A DNA stretch of 64,000 nt from Caldibacillus debilis DSM 16016. Lineage in GTDB: Bacteria; Bacillota; Bacilli; Bacillales; Caldibacillaceae. The stretch spans positions 226,083-290,082 of the forward strand of contig NZ_KB912879.1 of NCBI RefSeq assembly GCF_000383875.1, written 5' to 3'. The position numbers and the translations under genes are program-made. Below are positions 26,214 through 36,034 of this stretch, piece after piece. The notes beneath the pieces are model-generated. The model was not told the DNA's origin, did not search any database, and saw only the letters and a list, made by a program, of their open reading frames with translations. The stretch's first letter is position 1. Each line of letters starts with the position of its first letter.

Positions 26214-27356
26214 TCATGAAAACAGGGCATTTTTGATCTTCACGATTTTCTCTCCCTGTTTGTAAATCCGGGGAATCCGCTGGGAAAGGGTGCTGACGAT
26301 CTCGTAATTGATCGTGTTCCGCTTCCGGGCAATTTCATCGGCGGAAATTTCCTCGTCCCCCTGCCTGCCGATGAGGGTGACCAGCGTGCCCGGCTCCACC
26401 CTTTCCGGCAGCCTGATCATGCATTGGTCCATGCAGATCCTTCCGACGATCGGGGCCCTCTTCCCGTTGACCAGCACTTCCTGGCCTTGCAGGTCCCTCA
26501 GCCAGCCGTCCGCGTAGCCGATCGGAACGGTGCCGATCCACTCGTCCTGTTCCGCCGTGTACGTGCAGCCGTAGCTGATTTTTGCCCCTTTTTCCGCCTT
26601 TTTGACGTGGCTGAGCCTGGAATGGAGAGACAGGGCCGGTTTTAAAGGAAACGGGAGCGCCGGCTTGATTTCTTCCGAAGGGGAGAGGCCGTACATGACG
26701 ATGCCGGTCCGGACGAGGTTAAAAGCGGCTTCGGGATGCAAAAGGGCCGCCGCGCTGTTGCTCGCATGGATCCATTCGGGACGCTCCGGAAAGCGGGACA
26801 GAAACGCCTGGAATTTTTCCAATTGTTTTTGATAATAGTCCCCTTCCAAGGTATCCGCCGCGGCGAAATGGGTAAAGACCCCTTCGGTGCGGATCCATTT
26901 GCTTTTTTTCAGCGCCGCAAGCAGCGAATCGAGTTCGTCGAGGGTCCGGACGCCCAATCTTCCCATTCCCGTATCGCATTTGACATGAATGTTCAAAGGA
27001 GAGGTCAAATGGCGCCCGGCCTCCTCCAGCCACCCTTCCTGGAAGGCCGTCAAGGAGATGCGGTTTTCCGCGGCGACTTGGGCGTGCTGCGGCGGGCAAT
27101 AGCCAAGGACGAGTATGGGGGCGTCAATCCCCCGTTTGCGCAAAAAAAGCGCCTCATCCAACATGGCGACACCGATCCACTTGGCGCCCGCCTCCAAGGC
27201 GGCCTCCGCCGTCTCTTCCGCCCCGTGGCCGTATCCGTCCGCCTTCACGACCGCCATGAGTTCCGTACCTTCGGCCAAATGGCGGCGGATATTCCGGACA
27301 TTTTCCGAGATGGCATCCAATCGGATTTCCATCCACGTATCCCTGTAATAATGCAT
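26214..27356 (-). CDS. alr: Alanine racemase
   Basis: PLP enzyme that makes D-alanine for peptidoglycan. 380 residues: the PLP lysine is K38 in MAVVKADGYGHGAEE; the second catalytic residue is the Tyr of ISYGCTYTAEQDEWIGTVPIGYADGW. CMDQCMIRLP and the C-terminal beta domain (INYEIVSTLSQRIPRIY) are intact. AAGGAAG precedes the ATG. It is followed by ndoAI-ndoA after about 150 bases, the B. subtilis order. A D-Ala-D-Ala ligase (ddl) and MurF lie upstream in the window, so three steps of D-Ala use are encoded close together. Confidence 0.97.
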   Translation of the reverse strand: MHYYRDTWMEIRLDAISENVRNIRRHLAEGTELMAVVKADGYGHGAEETAEAALEAGAKWIGVAMLDEALFLRKRGIDAPILVLGYCPPQHAQVAAENRISLTAFQEGWLEEAGRHLTSPLNIHVKCDTGMGRLGVRTLDELDSLLAALKKSKWIRTEGVFTHFAAADTLEGDYYQKQLEKFQAFLSRFPERPEWIHASNSAAALLHPEAAFNLVRTGIVMYGLSPSEEIKPALPFPLKPALSLHSRLSHVKKAEKGAKISYGCTYTAEQDEWIGTVPIGYADGWLRDLQGQEVLVNGKRAPIVGRICMDQCMIRLPERVEPGTLVTLIGRQGDEEISADEIARKRNTINYEIVSTLSQRIPRIYKQGEKIVKIKNALFS

Positions 27357-27956
27357 CGTTACACTTCCTTAAAATTTCCTTTTTATAATATTGAATTATG
27401 TGCCTTATTTTTCCCAATGTCAAACGGTTTTCCACAAGAGTCCGGGGGTCAAGGGATGCGGGCATTTTTCCGTACGGGCCCATTCGCAAAAGGATTCAGG
27501 CCCGGGTGATCATCCGCTTCATCCGAATCAGTCCGTTTCTGAAAACCCCGCGTATGCGGCATGGAAAGACAGCCTGAAAACGAATGGCCGCTTTGCACGC
27601 GGTCCTACTTTGGGGCCCGGTCTTTTGAAATGGAGACCAAACCCTTTCCCGCAAACAACGCACCGGCCTTCTTTGGGGCTCGGTTCTTTTGAAATTGGAT
27701 GGAGCCTGCCCGATTTCGCAAAGCGATTCTTCTTTGGGGTTCGGTTCTTTTGAAATCCCTTGGCGAGGAAACGTCCGGCCTGCCGGCCCGGGGAGGTTCG
27801 TGATTGCGGTACCTGTTTGGGGCGCCGATAAAGCCGGCAGGGGGCGGGATGCGTTCTGAACGCGGAATTTGCGGCAAAAGGACCGGATGAATTTTTCTTT
27901 ATCATAGCCGCGAAGACGGGCCAGCCCCTTTTTTAATGCAACGTTCTTCATCCGGT
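27357..27956. other. Spacer between spo0M and alr, with a repeat array
   Basis: 600 bases. Apart from the three-unit repeat at 27608-27756 nothing is recognised. A 151-codon minus-strand frame (27496-27951) is open mainly because the repeats lack stops in that frame; it has no recognisable domain. Confidence 0.5.
27608..27756. repeat. Three imperfect tandem repeats of about 62 bp
   Basis: A 24-25-base core of the form CTTTGGGG-YYCGG-TTCTTTTGAAAT occurs at 27608-27631, 27671-27695 and 27732-27756 (offsets 63 and 61). The segments between cores are also related, each containing GGAG, a CCC word and TTTC(C)GCAAA. Function unknown. Confidence 0.88.
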
Positions 27957-28724
27957 TTAACTGTAACGGGATATAACGGAGCCAATGATTTCGGTCAAAT
28001 TCGGAATATCCTGTTCCGATACCGTAAATCTCACCAGGCTTTCATCCATTTCCAGCGCCTCGGCCAATAAGCTGGCGAATCCTCGGGCTTTCCTGTCCAC
28101 TTCCATCAACACTTCGACTCCCTGGCGTTTCGGAAAGAAGACGACCTCCAATTCGTCAAGTTTGCCCCGAAACGGCCCGCGCACGGGAACAAATTCAAAT
28201 TCCTGAATGAAAGGGAGGCGGTTGCGGAAAATCCCTTTCGCCTGTTCACAATCGGCATTCCGCAAACGGAACCCTAATTGGCTCAATGAGTGAAAAATTG
28301 CACCGGTCAACGGCGTCGGGACAATGGAAATGTAATCACGGTCAGCGGGATCGACGGCATTTTTAATGTCCAACCCCGTCCGCACCCACACTTTCGTTTT
28401 CCCGATGGTAAGCGGGGTGTCGAGCGGCAGCTCAAAGGAAAAGGGAATTTCCTTTCCTTCATTCGGCCGGATGACGAGGGATTGGGTAAGCCGGTAGCGG
28501 CCGATCTGGATTTGTTCCCTTACCCGCCGGTCATCTTTTTTCAATTCATATGTCGTATACAAAGAAAGATAAATGCTGTCAATTTGTTGCTCGACATTCC
28601 CTCCTCGGATTTGCACGATCCCCTCCACTTTCTCGCCGGGAACCAACTCGCTCCGGAAAATTTTCGTATCCACTGTCGCCGAGCCGATCCCGACGCTTGC
28701 CAAGAGCTTGTTCACGAATGACAT
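27957..28724 (-). CDS. spo0M: Sporulation control protein Spo0M
   Basis: Arrestin-like cytosolic protein that affects early sporulation in B. subtilis. 255 residues: MSFVNKLLASVGIGSATVDTKI, then the paired beta-sandwich domain (SELVPGEKVEGIVQIRGGNVEQQIDSIYLSLYTTYE ... PFSFELPLDTPLTIGKTKVWVRTGLDIKNAVDPADRD) and a C-terminal part ending DIPNLTEIIGSVISRYS. GGGAGG precedes the ATG. It is supporting evidence for a spore-former. Its position between alr and ydcC is not the B. subtilis one. Confidence 0.95.
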   Translation of the reverse strand: MSFVNKLLASVGIGSATVDTKIFRSELVPGEKVEGIVQIRGGNVEQQIDSIYLSLYTTYELKKDDRRVREQIQIGRYRLTQSLVIRPNEGKEIPFSFELPLDTPLTIGKTKVWVRTGLDIKNAVDPADRDYISIVPTPLTGAIFHSLSQLGFRLRNADCEQAKGIFRNRLPFIQEFEFVPVRGPFRGKLDELEVVFFPKRQGVEVLMEVDRKARGFASLLAEALEMDESLVRFTVSEQDIPNLTEIIGSVISRYS

Positions 28725-29716
28725 CGGTTTCGCCCTCCCTTTTCATTGATTAAGATCATTCTATCATAGGGTCTTCGGATTTCCTATGTGTTTTGTGATC
28801 ACCGCGTTTTGCACGTTTCGTGATAAGGACAAGCTCACGGCGATAAAGCGGAGAGCCGCTCCGGACGGCGCAGGGCGGCCGCCGCGGCCGGAGAAGGAAA
28901 CATGCATGTCCGCCGCAGCGTCAATCCGGCGGGTCGTGGAAGGATGCGGGGATTGGGAGCGGCTCTGTCTGGTTAGAAAATGAAAATCCTCACTTGAAAT
29001 TTGGGGTAGAGCAAGTACTTTCAGGATGAAAATCCAAAGCGCTTCTTCACGGATAATCCGTATCCCAAAACTGGAATAAGGTTTTCTCCATAAGTCCGCA
29101 GGTCCGGAAAACGTTTTGTCGGAAATTCGGCTGCCCTATGGGAAACCAGGGTAAAGGCAGCCGGATCCGCTTGGTTGATCGACGCTTTTCCTTGCCCTTT
29201 GGTCGTCCCCGATCGGATGTACGGAAAAATTGGGCTGCGGTTTCTCTACGCGGGAATGCGGCAACCCGACCGGGTCCGGCAAGCGACGTCGTTTTCTTTT
29301 CCCGCGGGAATGCGGCCATATGGACGGGTTTCCGCCGGACTCCCCGGATCTTCCTTTCCGAAAAGCAGCTTCCCCGCGGAAAAACCGGCCCGACCTGCTT
29401 TCCGCGGTTTTCCCCGAAAAAAACCCCCTGTTCGCGAGAGAGAAACGTTCCGTTATTTGCGGCAAGATTTTGCCGGAAAAGGGCGGGCCGTCCCCGGGTG
29501 CGGCCAAGGCGTCCATTTTGCGGCAATGGTTGTGAAGAATAATCGTTTACCGCGCTGCCGGCGAACGATCCCCTGCCGAAAAAGGAAAACCCGACCATCA
29601 GGGCCGGGGTGTCCAATGGCTGAGACAGGCTTCAATCGAGAAAAGGGGGAAAGGAAAATCCCTTTCTCCCTTTCCCCGGCTTCCCAGAAAAACAGCCGAT
29701 CTTTTCGGGAAAAGCG
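28725..29716. other. Long spacer between ydcC and spo0M
   Basis: About 990 bases without a supportable gene. Open frames of 100-218 codons occur on both strands but have no ribosome sites or domains. Between 29240 and 29440 there are five sites centred on CGCG with flanking TTTC/GGAA-like arms (centres near 29250, 29304, 29376, 29404, 29434). CGCGGGAATGCGGC is repeated exactly at 29249-29262 and 29303-29316. Confidence 0.45.
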
Positions 29717-30730
29717 TCATTTTTCCGAAGCGGCATCGACGGACTTGGCGAGCATGACCATTTCCTCCCTCGACAGATCGTTGGAGGCGATCATATATTC
29801 CACCCCGTCATCGGCCCAAAGGAGGGAATGATCCGTTAAAACGCCGACGGTGAAGCCCAAATCGACCGGATCCCCTTCAAGGGCCAGCGTCGGCATCGCA
29901 ACCGTTTCCTTCACATGGATCTTCTCCTGCATGAAGGTGAAGGACTTTTCCCCGTCGTAGGTCATCACGACCCGCTTCCCGTTCCCCGTCATCACTTCCT
30001 CTTCGTCGACCAGCTCCGCGCCGGGGATTTCCGCCATCGGAATTTTAACGGTGAAGTTGCTGTCGGCTTCTTCCTTTGCCGCCGGCACTTCCAAAAGGGC
30101 GCTGGACATGTTCCGGTTCAAATCGAAGGCCTTATCGTCAAAGGGAGCGTTGAATTTGATATCGGTGAATTCCACCGTAAGCATCACTTTCCGGTCCTGG
30201 TCCATCACTTTGACGCTGACCGGAGACAGATCCTTTTTCCGGAAGGTGACTTGCTGGTAAGGCAAGGACTTATTGTATTGATAGCGGGTTTTCCCTTCGA
30301 AAACATAATAGTCTTTCGACTGGGTGAATTTCGCGTCCTGATCTTCCGACAAATCTTTGATGAGCGATTCGTAGAAATAGGGCTGGCTGCTGTTTTTCGG
30401 CCAGTCGCTCCGGAATTTAAAACTTTTATTCATGGAAGGGGTAAGGACGTATACGCCGTCTTTATTGCGCAGGATCATCTGGCTTTGGTCCCGCGCGGCG
30501 TTTTTCATGTACACCCGGTAATATTCCGGTTTTTGATGCCACACTTCCACGTTGTACTCCTGTTTTTCCGTCCCGAGGGCAAGGGACATTTTCGCGTTGT
30601 ATTTATACCCCTTGATCTTTTCCGCTTGTTCGGTCAATTTGTCCAGCACTTCATCCTTCGATTTTTCCCCGCATCCCGCCAGAAAAAATGCCAACAACCC
30701 GATGAAAAGCAAAAACCCGATCCTTCTCAT
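29717..30730 (-). CDS. ydcC: YdcC-type lipoprotein (LolA-like fold)
   Basis: Membrane-anchored lipoprotein of 337 residues. Signal peptide MRRIGFLLFIGLLAFFLAGC with lipobox LAGC (Cys20). The middle (EVLDKLTEQAEKIKGYKYNAKMSLALGTEKQEYNVEVWHQKPEYYRVYMKN) is typical of the LolA/LolB-like and GerS-like family. The B. subtilis homologue YdcC lies between acpS and alr, as here apart from the inserted spo0M; it is a sporulation-associated protein. AAGGGG precedes the ATG. Confidence 0.92.
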   Translation of the reverse strand: MRRIGFLLFIGLLAFFLAGCGEKSKDEVLDKLTEQAEKIKGYKYNAKMSLALGTEKQEYNVEVWHQKPEYYRVYMKNAARDQSQMILRNKDGVYVLTPSMNKSFKFRSDWPKNSSQPYFYESLIKDLSEDQDAKFTQSKDYYVFEGKTRYQYNKSLPYQQVTFRKKDLSPVSVKVMDQDRKVMLTVEFTDIKFNAPFDDKAFDLNRNMSSALLEVPAAKEEADSNFTVKIPMAEIPGAELVDEEEVMTGNGKRVVMTYDGEKSFTFMQEKIHVKETVAMPTLALEGDPVDLGFTVGVLTDHSLLWADDGVEYMIASNDLSREEMVMLAKSVDAASEK

Positions 30731-30932
30731 TTTTCCAACCCCTTTGGCTCATTTCGATTGTCCTTAAAAAGGAAAGGGAATAAATCCTGTTGCCTTTCTC
30801 CCCGGCTTCCCTTCCCACTGATGTTGTCCGTTCTTCTTGCTTCGAATATATGAGACAACCAATCGATTTATGCCAGAAGAAATTTTTCCCTGGGGTTGGA
30901 AAGAATCGCGCCGGGCCGTCTTTCGGGAAATC

Positions 30933-31286
30933 CTATGGCGATTCGATCACGACCATGGCGACGGCGCAAGTTTTGCTGTGGGAGATGGATAAATGCACCC
31001 CCCTTTCCTTCGGTTTCGCGAAAAAGGGCTTCCCTGCCGGATCCGTTTGAATCTCGATGTCCCGGAAGGACAAATCTTTGCCGATCCCCGTCCCCAGCGC
31101 CTTGGCAAAGGCCTCCTTGGCGGCGAATCGGCCGGCCAAATATTCGGTTTTCCGGGATTCCGGCAGGCGCCGAAAATCCTTTTGTTCCCTGTCGGTCAAG
31201 ATCCGGTCGGCAAATCTCGGTTTTCTTTTCATGATTTCCCGGATCCGTTCGGTCTCCACAATATCGACGCCGATTCCTGCGATCAT
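30933..31286 (-). CDS. acpS: Holo-acyl-carrier-protein synthase
   Basis: Transfers phosphopantetheine from CoA to the acyl carrier protein. 117 residues from the ATG at 31286 (after AAGGTGG): MIAGIGVDIVETERIREI holds the Mg-binding Asp, and the second motif is GRFAAKEAFAKALGTGIGK; the C-terminal VHLSISHSKTCAVAMVVIE is standard. A GTG three codons upstream is possible. Same order acpS-ydcC as B. subtilis; divergent from the rhomboid gene. Confidence 0.96.
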   Translation of the reverse strand: MIAGIGVDIVETERIREIMKRKPRFADRILTDREQKDFRRLPESRKTEYLAGRFAAKEAFAKALGTGIGKDLSFRDIEIQTDPAGKPFFAKPKERGVHLSISHSKTCAVAMVVIESP

Positions 31287-31751
31287 GAAACCCACCTTCT
31301 AACCAATGGAATTTTGCATAGATATGTATTGTCCAAGTTTTTTCCGGCGGCCGTGATGCCCGTCACCTACGCTCCGGTTCCGGGAAGGAAAAGGCCCGCC
31401 CGTCGAGATAAATTTCCGGCCTGGTCTTGCAAAGGAAGGACGGCCGGAAGCCATCCGGGGAAATTTCATTTTCCCGGGACGGCACCCATCCCTTCGGGCG
31501 GCGGCAATGTTCCCGGCGAACATGGGGCGGAAACGCTCCGCAAGCAGGGGAACGCTTCCGGAAAATCCGGCGAAATCCGAAATGCGCCTCGTCCGGACCT
31601 CCAGGAACCCGTCCCTTCCTCCTTGCGGCGTTCAAGCCGGAGCAACCCCCCGAGGCCTGTTCCGGGGCGGATCGGCTTTCCTTCCGGCCGTTCCGGCAGC
31701 GTCCGTCCCGATGCATTGGCCGCAAAAAAACAAACAGGCGAGGGATCGTCC
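31287..31751. other. Divergent acpS/rhomboid spacer
   Basis: 465 bases, G+C-rich, with no gene recognised. Frames running through it on both strands lack ribosome sites. In B. subtilis ydbS and ydbT lie between cshA and ydcA; both are missing from this window. Confidence 0.4.
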
Positions 31752-32324
31752 GTGATCGTTTCCAGACCGATATTGAATCTGCAAAGCTTGAAAACATCGG
31801 CCGCCGTCCACATCCTGCTCTTTCAGGCCGTCTGCTATTTGCTTTTGACCGTGCCCTTCTTTCCCAACCGTCTCCTGTTCGAAAAAACCGCCTGCATCCA
31901 TCTGTACATTGCGGAGGGAGAATGGTGGCGGCTTTTGACATCCCTGTGGATCCATACCGATTTCTCCCATTTATTCGCCAATTCCATGACCTTTCTCCTG
32001 TTCGGGCTCCTTTTGGAAGCCGAACGGAGCCGTTCGGATTTGCTGCTCGTTTACTTGAGTTCCGGCATCATCGCCAATCTTTTCTGTTTCTTCATCACCC
32101 CGCTGACCTACATCCACGTCGGGGCGAGCGGGGCGGTTTTCGGGACGGCCGGGGCGGTTTTTGCCGGACGATGGCGGAAGGAACGGTTCCACAGGCTTTC
32201 CCTTCCCGCGTTATTGGTGATCTTTTCTTTCATCATAACAGCCTTTCAAGAAAACGAGAATGTCTACACCCATATTTTCGGTTTCCTTTGGGGAATGGTC
32301 TGCGGCTGGGCCGCGAGAAAATGA
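31752..32324 (+). CDS. Rhomboid family intramembrane serine protease (YdcA-like)
   Basis: Six-helix membrane protease of 190 residues. Catalytic Ser126 in HVGASGAVFG and His174 in NVYTHIFGFLWG form the dyad; the L1-loop motif is GEWWRLLTSLWIHTDFSHLFANS with the oxyanion-region Asn. The start is GTG at 31752 after GAGGGATC; the frame is open for 250 codons upstream, but that stretch is the acpS region on the other strand. B. subtilis YdcA sits beside acpS as well, though with the same orientation; here the gene is inverted relative to acpS. Substrate unknown. Confidence 0.92.
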   Translation: MIVSRPILNLQSLKTSAAVHILLFQAVCYLLLTVPFFPNRLLFEKTACIHLYIAEGEWWRLLTSLWIHTDFSHLFANSMTFLLFGLLLEAERSRSDLLLVYLSSGIIANLFCFFITPLTYIHVGASGAVFGTAGAVFAGRWRKERFHRLSLPALLVIFSFIITAFQENENVYTHIFGFLWGMVCGWAARK

Positions 32325-32482
32325 CCGCCCGCCCCTTCGTCCCGGCGGCGTTTCAGCCGGAGCATAAACCGCCGGGTCCTTTTCGGAATGGTTCAGCCCA
32401 TTCCTGATTTCCTCCGGGCGGCCGGTCCGGCGGGACCCTTTTTGGCGGCGGGAGGCGGATCTTCCCGGCCGGTTTCATGAAG

Positions 32483-32527
32483 AAAAAAGAGAGGATGATA
32501 TGCCTTGGGCATAGGATCCTCTCTTTT
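32483..32527. terminator. Bidirectional terminator between rhomboid and cshA genes
   Basis: AAAAGAGAGGAT (32485-32496) pairs with ATCCTCTCTTTT (32516-32527), with an inner ATGCC/GGCAT stem. The two genes converge here. Confidence 0.88.
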
Positions 32528-32542
32528 CGGTCCCGTCTTTGC

Positions 32543-33961
32543 CTACCTTTTTCCGGCGGTCTTCCTGCGGAAATATTTTTGCCCGTTGACCGCCTCTTTT
32601 TGTTTGACGGAAGTTTTCCGATTTTTCGCCGTCCGCTTTGCCGGAAGGGGCCGCTCGAAGGAAAGCTTGACGGGCGTCCTGTCCGGCTCCTTCGTCAACA
32701 GTTTTAACGCGGCGCTCACCACCGCCACCGGATCGCTTTCCGAAAGCAACTCTTCCGCCGCTTCCCGGTACAGGGACAGATCATTTTCTGAGATCGCCGC
32801 ATGAATTTTTTCCATCGCCAGGCGCTGCTGGCCCTCGATCGCTTCCTTCAGGGAAGGAACATCAATCCTTCTCATCCTTCTCCCCGTCGTTTTTTCCACT
32901 TCCCGCAAATAGCCCATCTCCCTCGGCGCGACAAAGGTGACGGCCATTCCGGAATTTCCCGCCCGCCCGGTTCTGCCGATGCGGTGCACGTAGGATTCCG
33001 GATCCTGGGGAATGTCAAAATTGTACACATGGGTGACGCCGGATATGTCGAGTCCCCGGGCGGCGACATCCGTCGCCACAAGGACGTCGATGTTCCCCTC
33101 CTTGAATTTCCGCAGGACGGAAAGCCGTTTCGCCTGGCTCAAATCGCCGTGGATGCCTTCCGCCGTATACCCCCGGATGGACAAGGCCTCCGAGAGTTCG
33201 TCGACGCGCCGTTTCGTCCTGCCGAAAACGATGGCCAGATCCGGGGAATGATAATCCAAAAAGCGGGTGAGGGCATCGAATTTATCCTTTTCTTCCACTT
33301 TGACAAAATATTGGTCGATTTGCGGGACGGTCATTTCCTTCGAACGGATTTTGATGAACTCGGGATTTTTCATGAAGCGGAGGGCCGTCTGCCGGATCCG
33401 CTCCGGCATCGTGGCGGAAAACAGCAAGGTCTGCCTTTCGGCAGGCAGTTTTTCCAAAATGGCTTCAATATCCTCGATGAATCCCATATTCAGCATTTCA
33501 TCCGCCTCGTCGAGGACGACGATGCGGATCCGTGACAGGTCGACCGTCTTCCGGTTCATGTGATCCAGCAACCGCCCCGGCGTTCCGACGATGATCGCCG
33601 GCTGTTTTTTCAGCGCCCGGATCTGCCGCTGGATGTCCTGGCCGCCATATACGGCCAACACTTGAACCTTTTTGTCGTAGCCGATTTTATGCAGTTCTTC
33701 CGATACTTGAATGGCCAACTCCCGGGTCGGGGCGATGACCAAGCCTTGGGGGGCTTTCACCCGCGCATCCGTTCTTTCCACCATCGGGATTCCGAAGGCG
33801 GCCGTTTTTCCCGTTCCCGTTTGCGCCTGGCCGATAATATCCCGCCCCGCCAGGCTGAAGGGGAGGGATTGTTCTTGAATCGGCGTCGTTTCTTCAAATC
33901 CTATCCTTTTTAAGGATTTTAAAATGCTTGGACTTAACTGAAAATCTTGAAATTTTACCAA
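32543..33961 (-). CDS. cshA: DEAD-box ATP-dependent RNA helicase CshA
   Basis: RNA helicase of ribosome assembly and the RNA-degradosome-like network. 472 residues with all helicase motifs: Q motif [24 protein letters not shown] (I), PTRELAIQV (Ia), [21 protein letters not shown] (II), [10 protein letters not shown] (III), [33 protein letters not shown] (V-VI). The C-terminal ~110 residues end in a Lys/Arg-rich RNA-binding tail ([19 protein letters not shown]). The start is TTG at 33961 after GGAGAAG. The place downstream of murF matches B. subtilis. Confidence 0.97.
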   Translation of the reverse strand: MVKFQDFQLSPSILKSLKRIGFEETTPIQEQSLPFSLAGRDIIGQAQTGTGKTAAFGIPMVERTDARVKAPQGLVIAPTRELAIQVSEELHKIGYDKKVQVLAVYGGQDIQRQIRALKKQPAIIVGTPGRLLDHMNRKTVDLSRIRIVVLDEADEMLNMGFIEDIEAILEKLPAERQTLLFSATMPERIRQTALRFMKNPEFIKIRSKEMTVPQIDQYFVKVEEKDKFDALTRFLDYHSPDLAIVFGRTKRRVDELSEALSIRGYTAEGIHGDLSQAKRLSVLRKFKEGNIDVLVATDVAARGLDISGVTHVYNFDIPQDPESYVHRIGRTGRAGNSGMAVTFVAPREMGYLREVEKTTGRRMRRIDVPSLKEAIEGQQRLAMEKIHAAISENDLSLYREAAEELLSESDPVAVVSAALKLLTKEPDRTPVKLSFERPLPAKRTAKNRKTSVKQKEAVNGQKYFRRKTAGKR

Positions 33962-34543
33962 TCGTTTCTTCTCCTTTTTTATTCATTGCTTTTATCCTTA
34001 TAAACAGTTTTTCCCGTGTTTATACGTCTTACCCCGGAGATGTGCGGAAAATATTTCCACGGCCTGCGGGGACCGTCGTGCCTTCCTTTCCGGGCGCTTT
34101 CGGCCGCCAGCGAAACCGCCCGCCTCCGGTCGGGTGGTCCGGCCCTCCCGCCTGCGGCAGGTTTTTGCCCGGAGATGTCCTTAGAAAAGGCAATAAACAA
34201 ATGCCCCGCCCGCTGCCGCCCATCGTTTTCCCCGAATCGGTTCTCGGAATCGGGGACTTTGAGAAAAGAAGGCGGCATCGGCATGCTTTTGTCCGAATCC
34301 CCCCGGCCCGGCCATGGGAAGTTGGTAAACATTGCCGTCCGCAAGTCTTTCCATTGTACCATCCGGCGGACCGGTTACGCAATTTTCAAGCTTCGAAAAA
34401 CTCTTTTTTTCGGAAAAAGTGGAGGACCGGGCATCATCCGGGATTGTTCGCAACCGGTCAAAGGAGCAAAAAGGGGGACGCCTGCGAAAGCGAAATCCCT
34501 TTCCGGACTTCCCGGCCATCCCCCGCAACGGGAAGGAATTCGG
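33962..34543. other. murF-cshA spacer
   Basis: 582 bases that must hold the cshA promoter. A+T-rich near the gene (a TATAA word 40 bases upstream), otherwise G+C-rich with open frames on both strands and nothing recognisable. Confidence 0.4.
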
Positions 34544-35929
34544 CTATTCCGTTTTTTCACTGATGGCGTTGGCCACTTCCTCGAGCTTCATTCCCCTCGA
34601 TGCCTTGATCAAAACGAAGGTGTTGGCGAACAGGTTGGCTTTTAAATGATCGATCAGCGCCTGTTTATCGGTAAAGCTGAAGACACGTTCCTCCCCGAAA
34701 TGTTTTTTCGCCCCCTCGGCGATGAATTTTCCCAGCCTTCCATAGGTATAGACAAGATCGATCTCCTTGGCGTCGATCGATTCCCCGATTTCATAATGGA
34801 ATTTCTCTTCCATCGGCCCCAGTTCCAGCATATCGCCAAGGACGACGATTTTGCGTTCATAGCCCTTCAGCTTGGCGAAGAGGTCCAGCACGGCCTTCAT
34901 CGATGTCGGATTCGCGTTGTACGCGTCGTTTAAAATCATCGATCCGTTGATTCCGGGAAGCAATTCCAGCCGCATATCGGACAGCTTCAATTGGGAAAAG
35001 GCGACATTCAGCCGGGAGTAGGGCACGCCGAACTCGGAACCGACGAGGATTGCGGCAAGGGCGTTATAAACGTTGTATTCCCCGAGAACGGGCAAATAGA
35101 CCGGTTCTTCCCATCCGGAGAAGGTAAAAATCGTCCCCTTGCCATGCAGGTCGACGGACGTCGGATAAATATCATTCGTCGGGCTTTTCCCGAAGGTCTT
35201 CACCCTGTAATGGCGGTTTTCGGCAAAGGCCCGTTCGGCGAGCAGCGGCTCTTCCCCGGGAATGATCAACAGGCCGCCTTCCTTCAAGCCGTTGACGATC
35301 TCGAATTTCGCCTTGGCGATCCCTTCCCTCGAGCCCAGCTCCTGCAAATGGGCGTCGCCGATATTGGTGATCACCGCCACGTCCGGCTTCGCCAGGCGCG
35401 TTAAAAAGTCGATCTCGCCGAAATGGTTCATGCCCATTTCCAAAACGGCGACTTCCGTATCCGGCTTCAATTCCAGCACGGTCAGCGGCAGCCCGATGTG
35501 GTTGTTCAAATTCCCGATCGTTTTTTGCACCTTGTATTGGACCGCCAAAATTTCGGCGATCATATCCTTCGTGGTCGTTTTCCCGTTGCTGCCGGTGACG
35601 GCCACCACCTTCAGGGACAATTCTTCGCGATATTTTCTCGCCAGCTCTTGCAACGCTTTCAACGTATCGTCGACAAAAAGAAGGGGCAAATGCTTCGGGG
35701 GATTGGGACGGTCCTTTTGCCAAAGCGAAGCGGAAGCCCCCTTTTCAAAGGCGGCTTCCACAAATTCGTGGCCGTCCCGTTTTTCCCCTTGAAGCGGAAT
35801 GAACAGGTTCCCCTTTTGCAATGTGGCCGTGTTGATGGACACCCCTTTGATCAGCCGATCGCCGATGCGGGAGATGTCGTTGGAGATGGGAATCATGCGC
35901 GACAACTGTTCGACTGTCTTTTCTATCAA
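34544..35929 (-). CDS. murF: UDP-N-acetylmuramoyl-tripeptide--D-alanyl-D-alanine ligase MurF
   Basis: Adds D-Ala-D-Ala to the UDP-MurNAc-tripeptide, the last cytosolic step in the stem peptide. 461 residues. Mur ligase domains: N-terminal (GVSINTATLQKGNLFIPLQGEKRDGHEFVEAAFEKGA), central ATPase with VVAVTGSNGKTTTKDMIAEIL and LEMGMNHFGEIDFLT, and the C-terminal AYNANPTSMKAVLDLF and GDMLELG. The TTG at 35929 gives the usual family start (IEKTVEQLSRM); an upstream GTG at 35938 is possible. It follows ddl by about 105 bases. Confidence 0.96.
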   Translation of the reverse strand: MIEKTVEQLSRMIPISNDISRIGDRLIKGVSINTATLQKGNLFIPLQGEKRDGHEFVEAAFEKGASASLWQKDRPNPPKHLPLLFVDDTLKALQELARKYREELSLKVVAVTGSNGKTTTKDMIAEILAVQYKVQKTIGNLNNHIGLPLTVLELKPDTEVAVLEMGMNHFGEIDFLTRLAKPDVAVITNIGDAHLQELGSREGIAKAKFEIVNGLKEGGLLIIPGEEPLLAERAFAENRHYRVKTFGKSPTNDIYPTSVDLHGKGTIFTFSGWEEPVYLPVLGEYNVYNALAAILVGSEFGVPYSRLNVAFSQLKLSDMRLELLPGINGSMILNDAYNANPTSMKAVLDLFAKLKGYERKIVVLGDMLELGPMEEKFHYEIGESIDAKEIDLVYTYGRLGKFIAEGAKKHFGEERVFSFTDKQALIDHLKANLFANTFVLIKASRGMKLEEVANAISEKTE

Positions 35930-36034
35930 GCCTACCACCCCAATATACCGAAAGGATCGACGCGGTTTTCATAAGGCACCCGCACGGGTAGAAAAAAAGG
36001 GCCGGAGAAGATGCCAACCCCGATGACTTCACAG

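Noticed and set aside
27496..27951. 151-residue protein gene
   Set aside because: The frame is kept open by the 62-bp repeats; arginine/proline-rich translation, no ribosome site and no family.
28725..28800. Sigma-H promoter before spo0M
   Set aside because: An AGGAAAT and a GAAT word exist, but about 20 bases lie between AGGA and GAAT, two or three more than the sigma-H consensus allows.
29049..29616. 189-residue protein gene on the minus strand
   Set aside because: Equally long frames exist on the plus strand over the same DNA; no ribosome site or domain, typical of G+C-rich spacer.
31427..32407. 326-codon frame on the plus strand overlapping the rhomboid gene
   Set aside because: A different frame from the rhomboid protein, with no hydrophobic pattern or motif.
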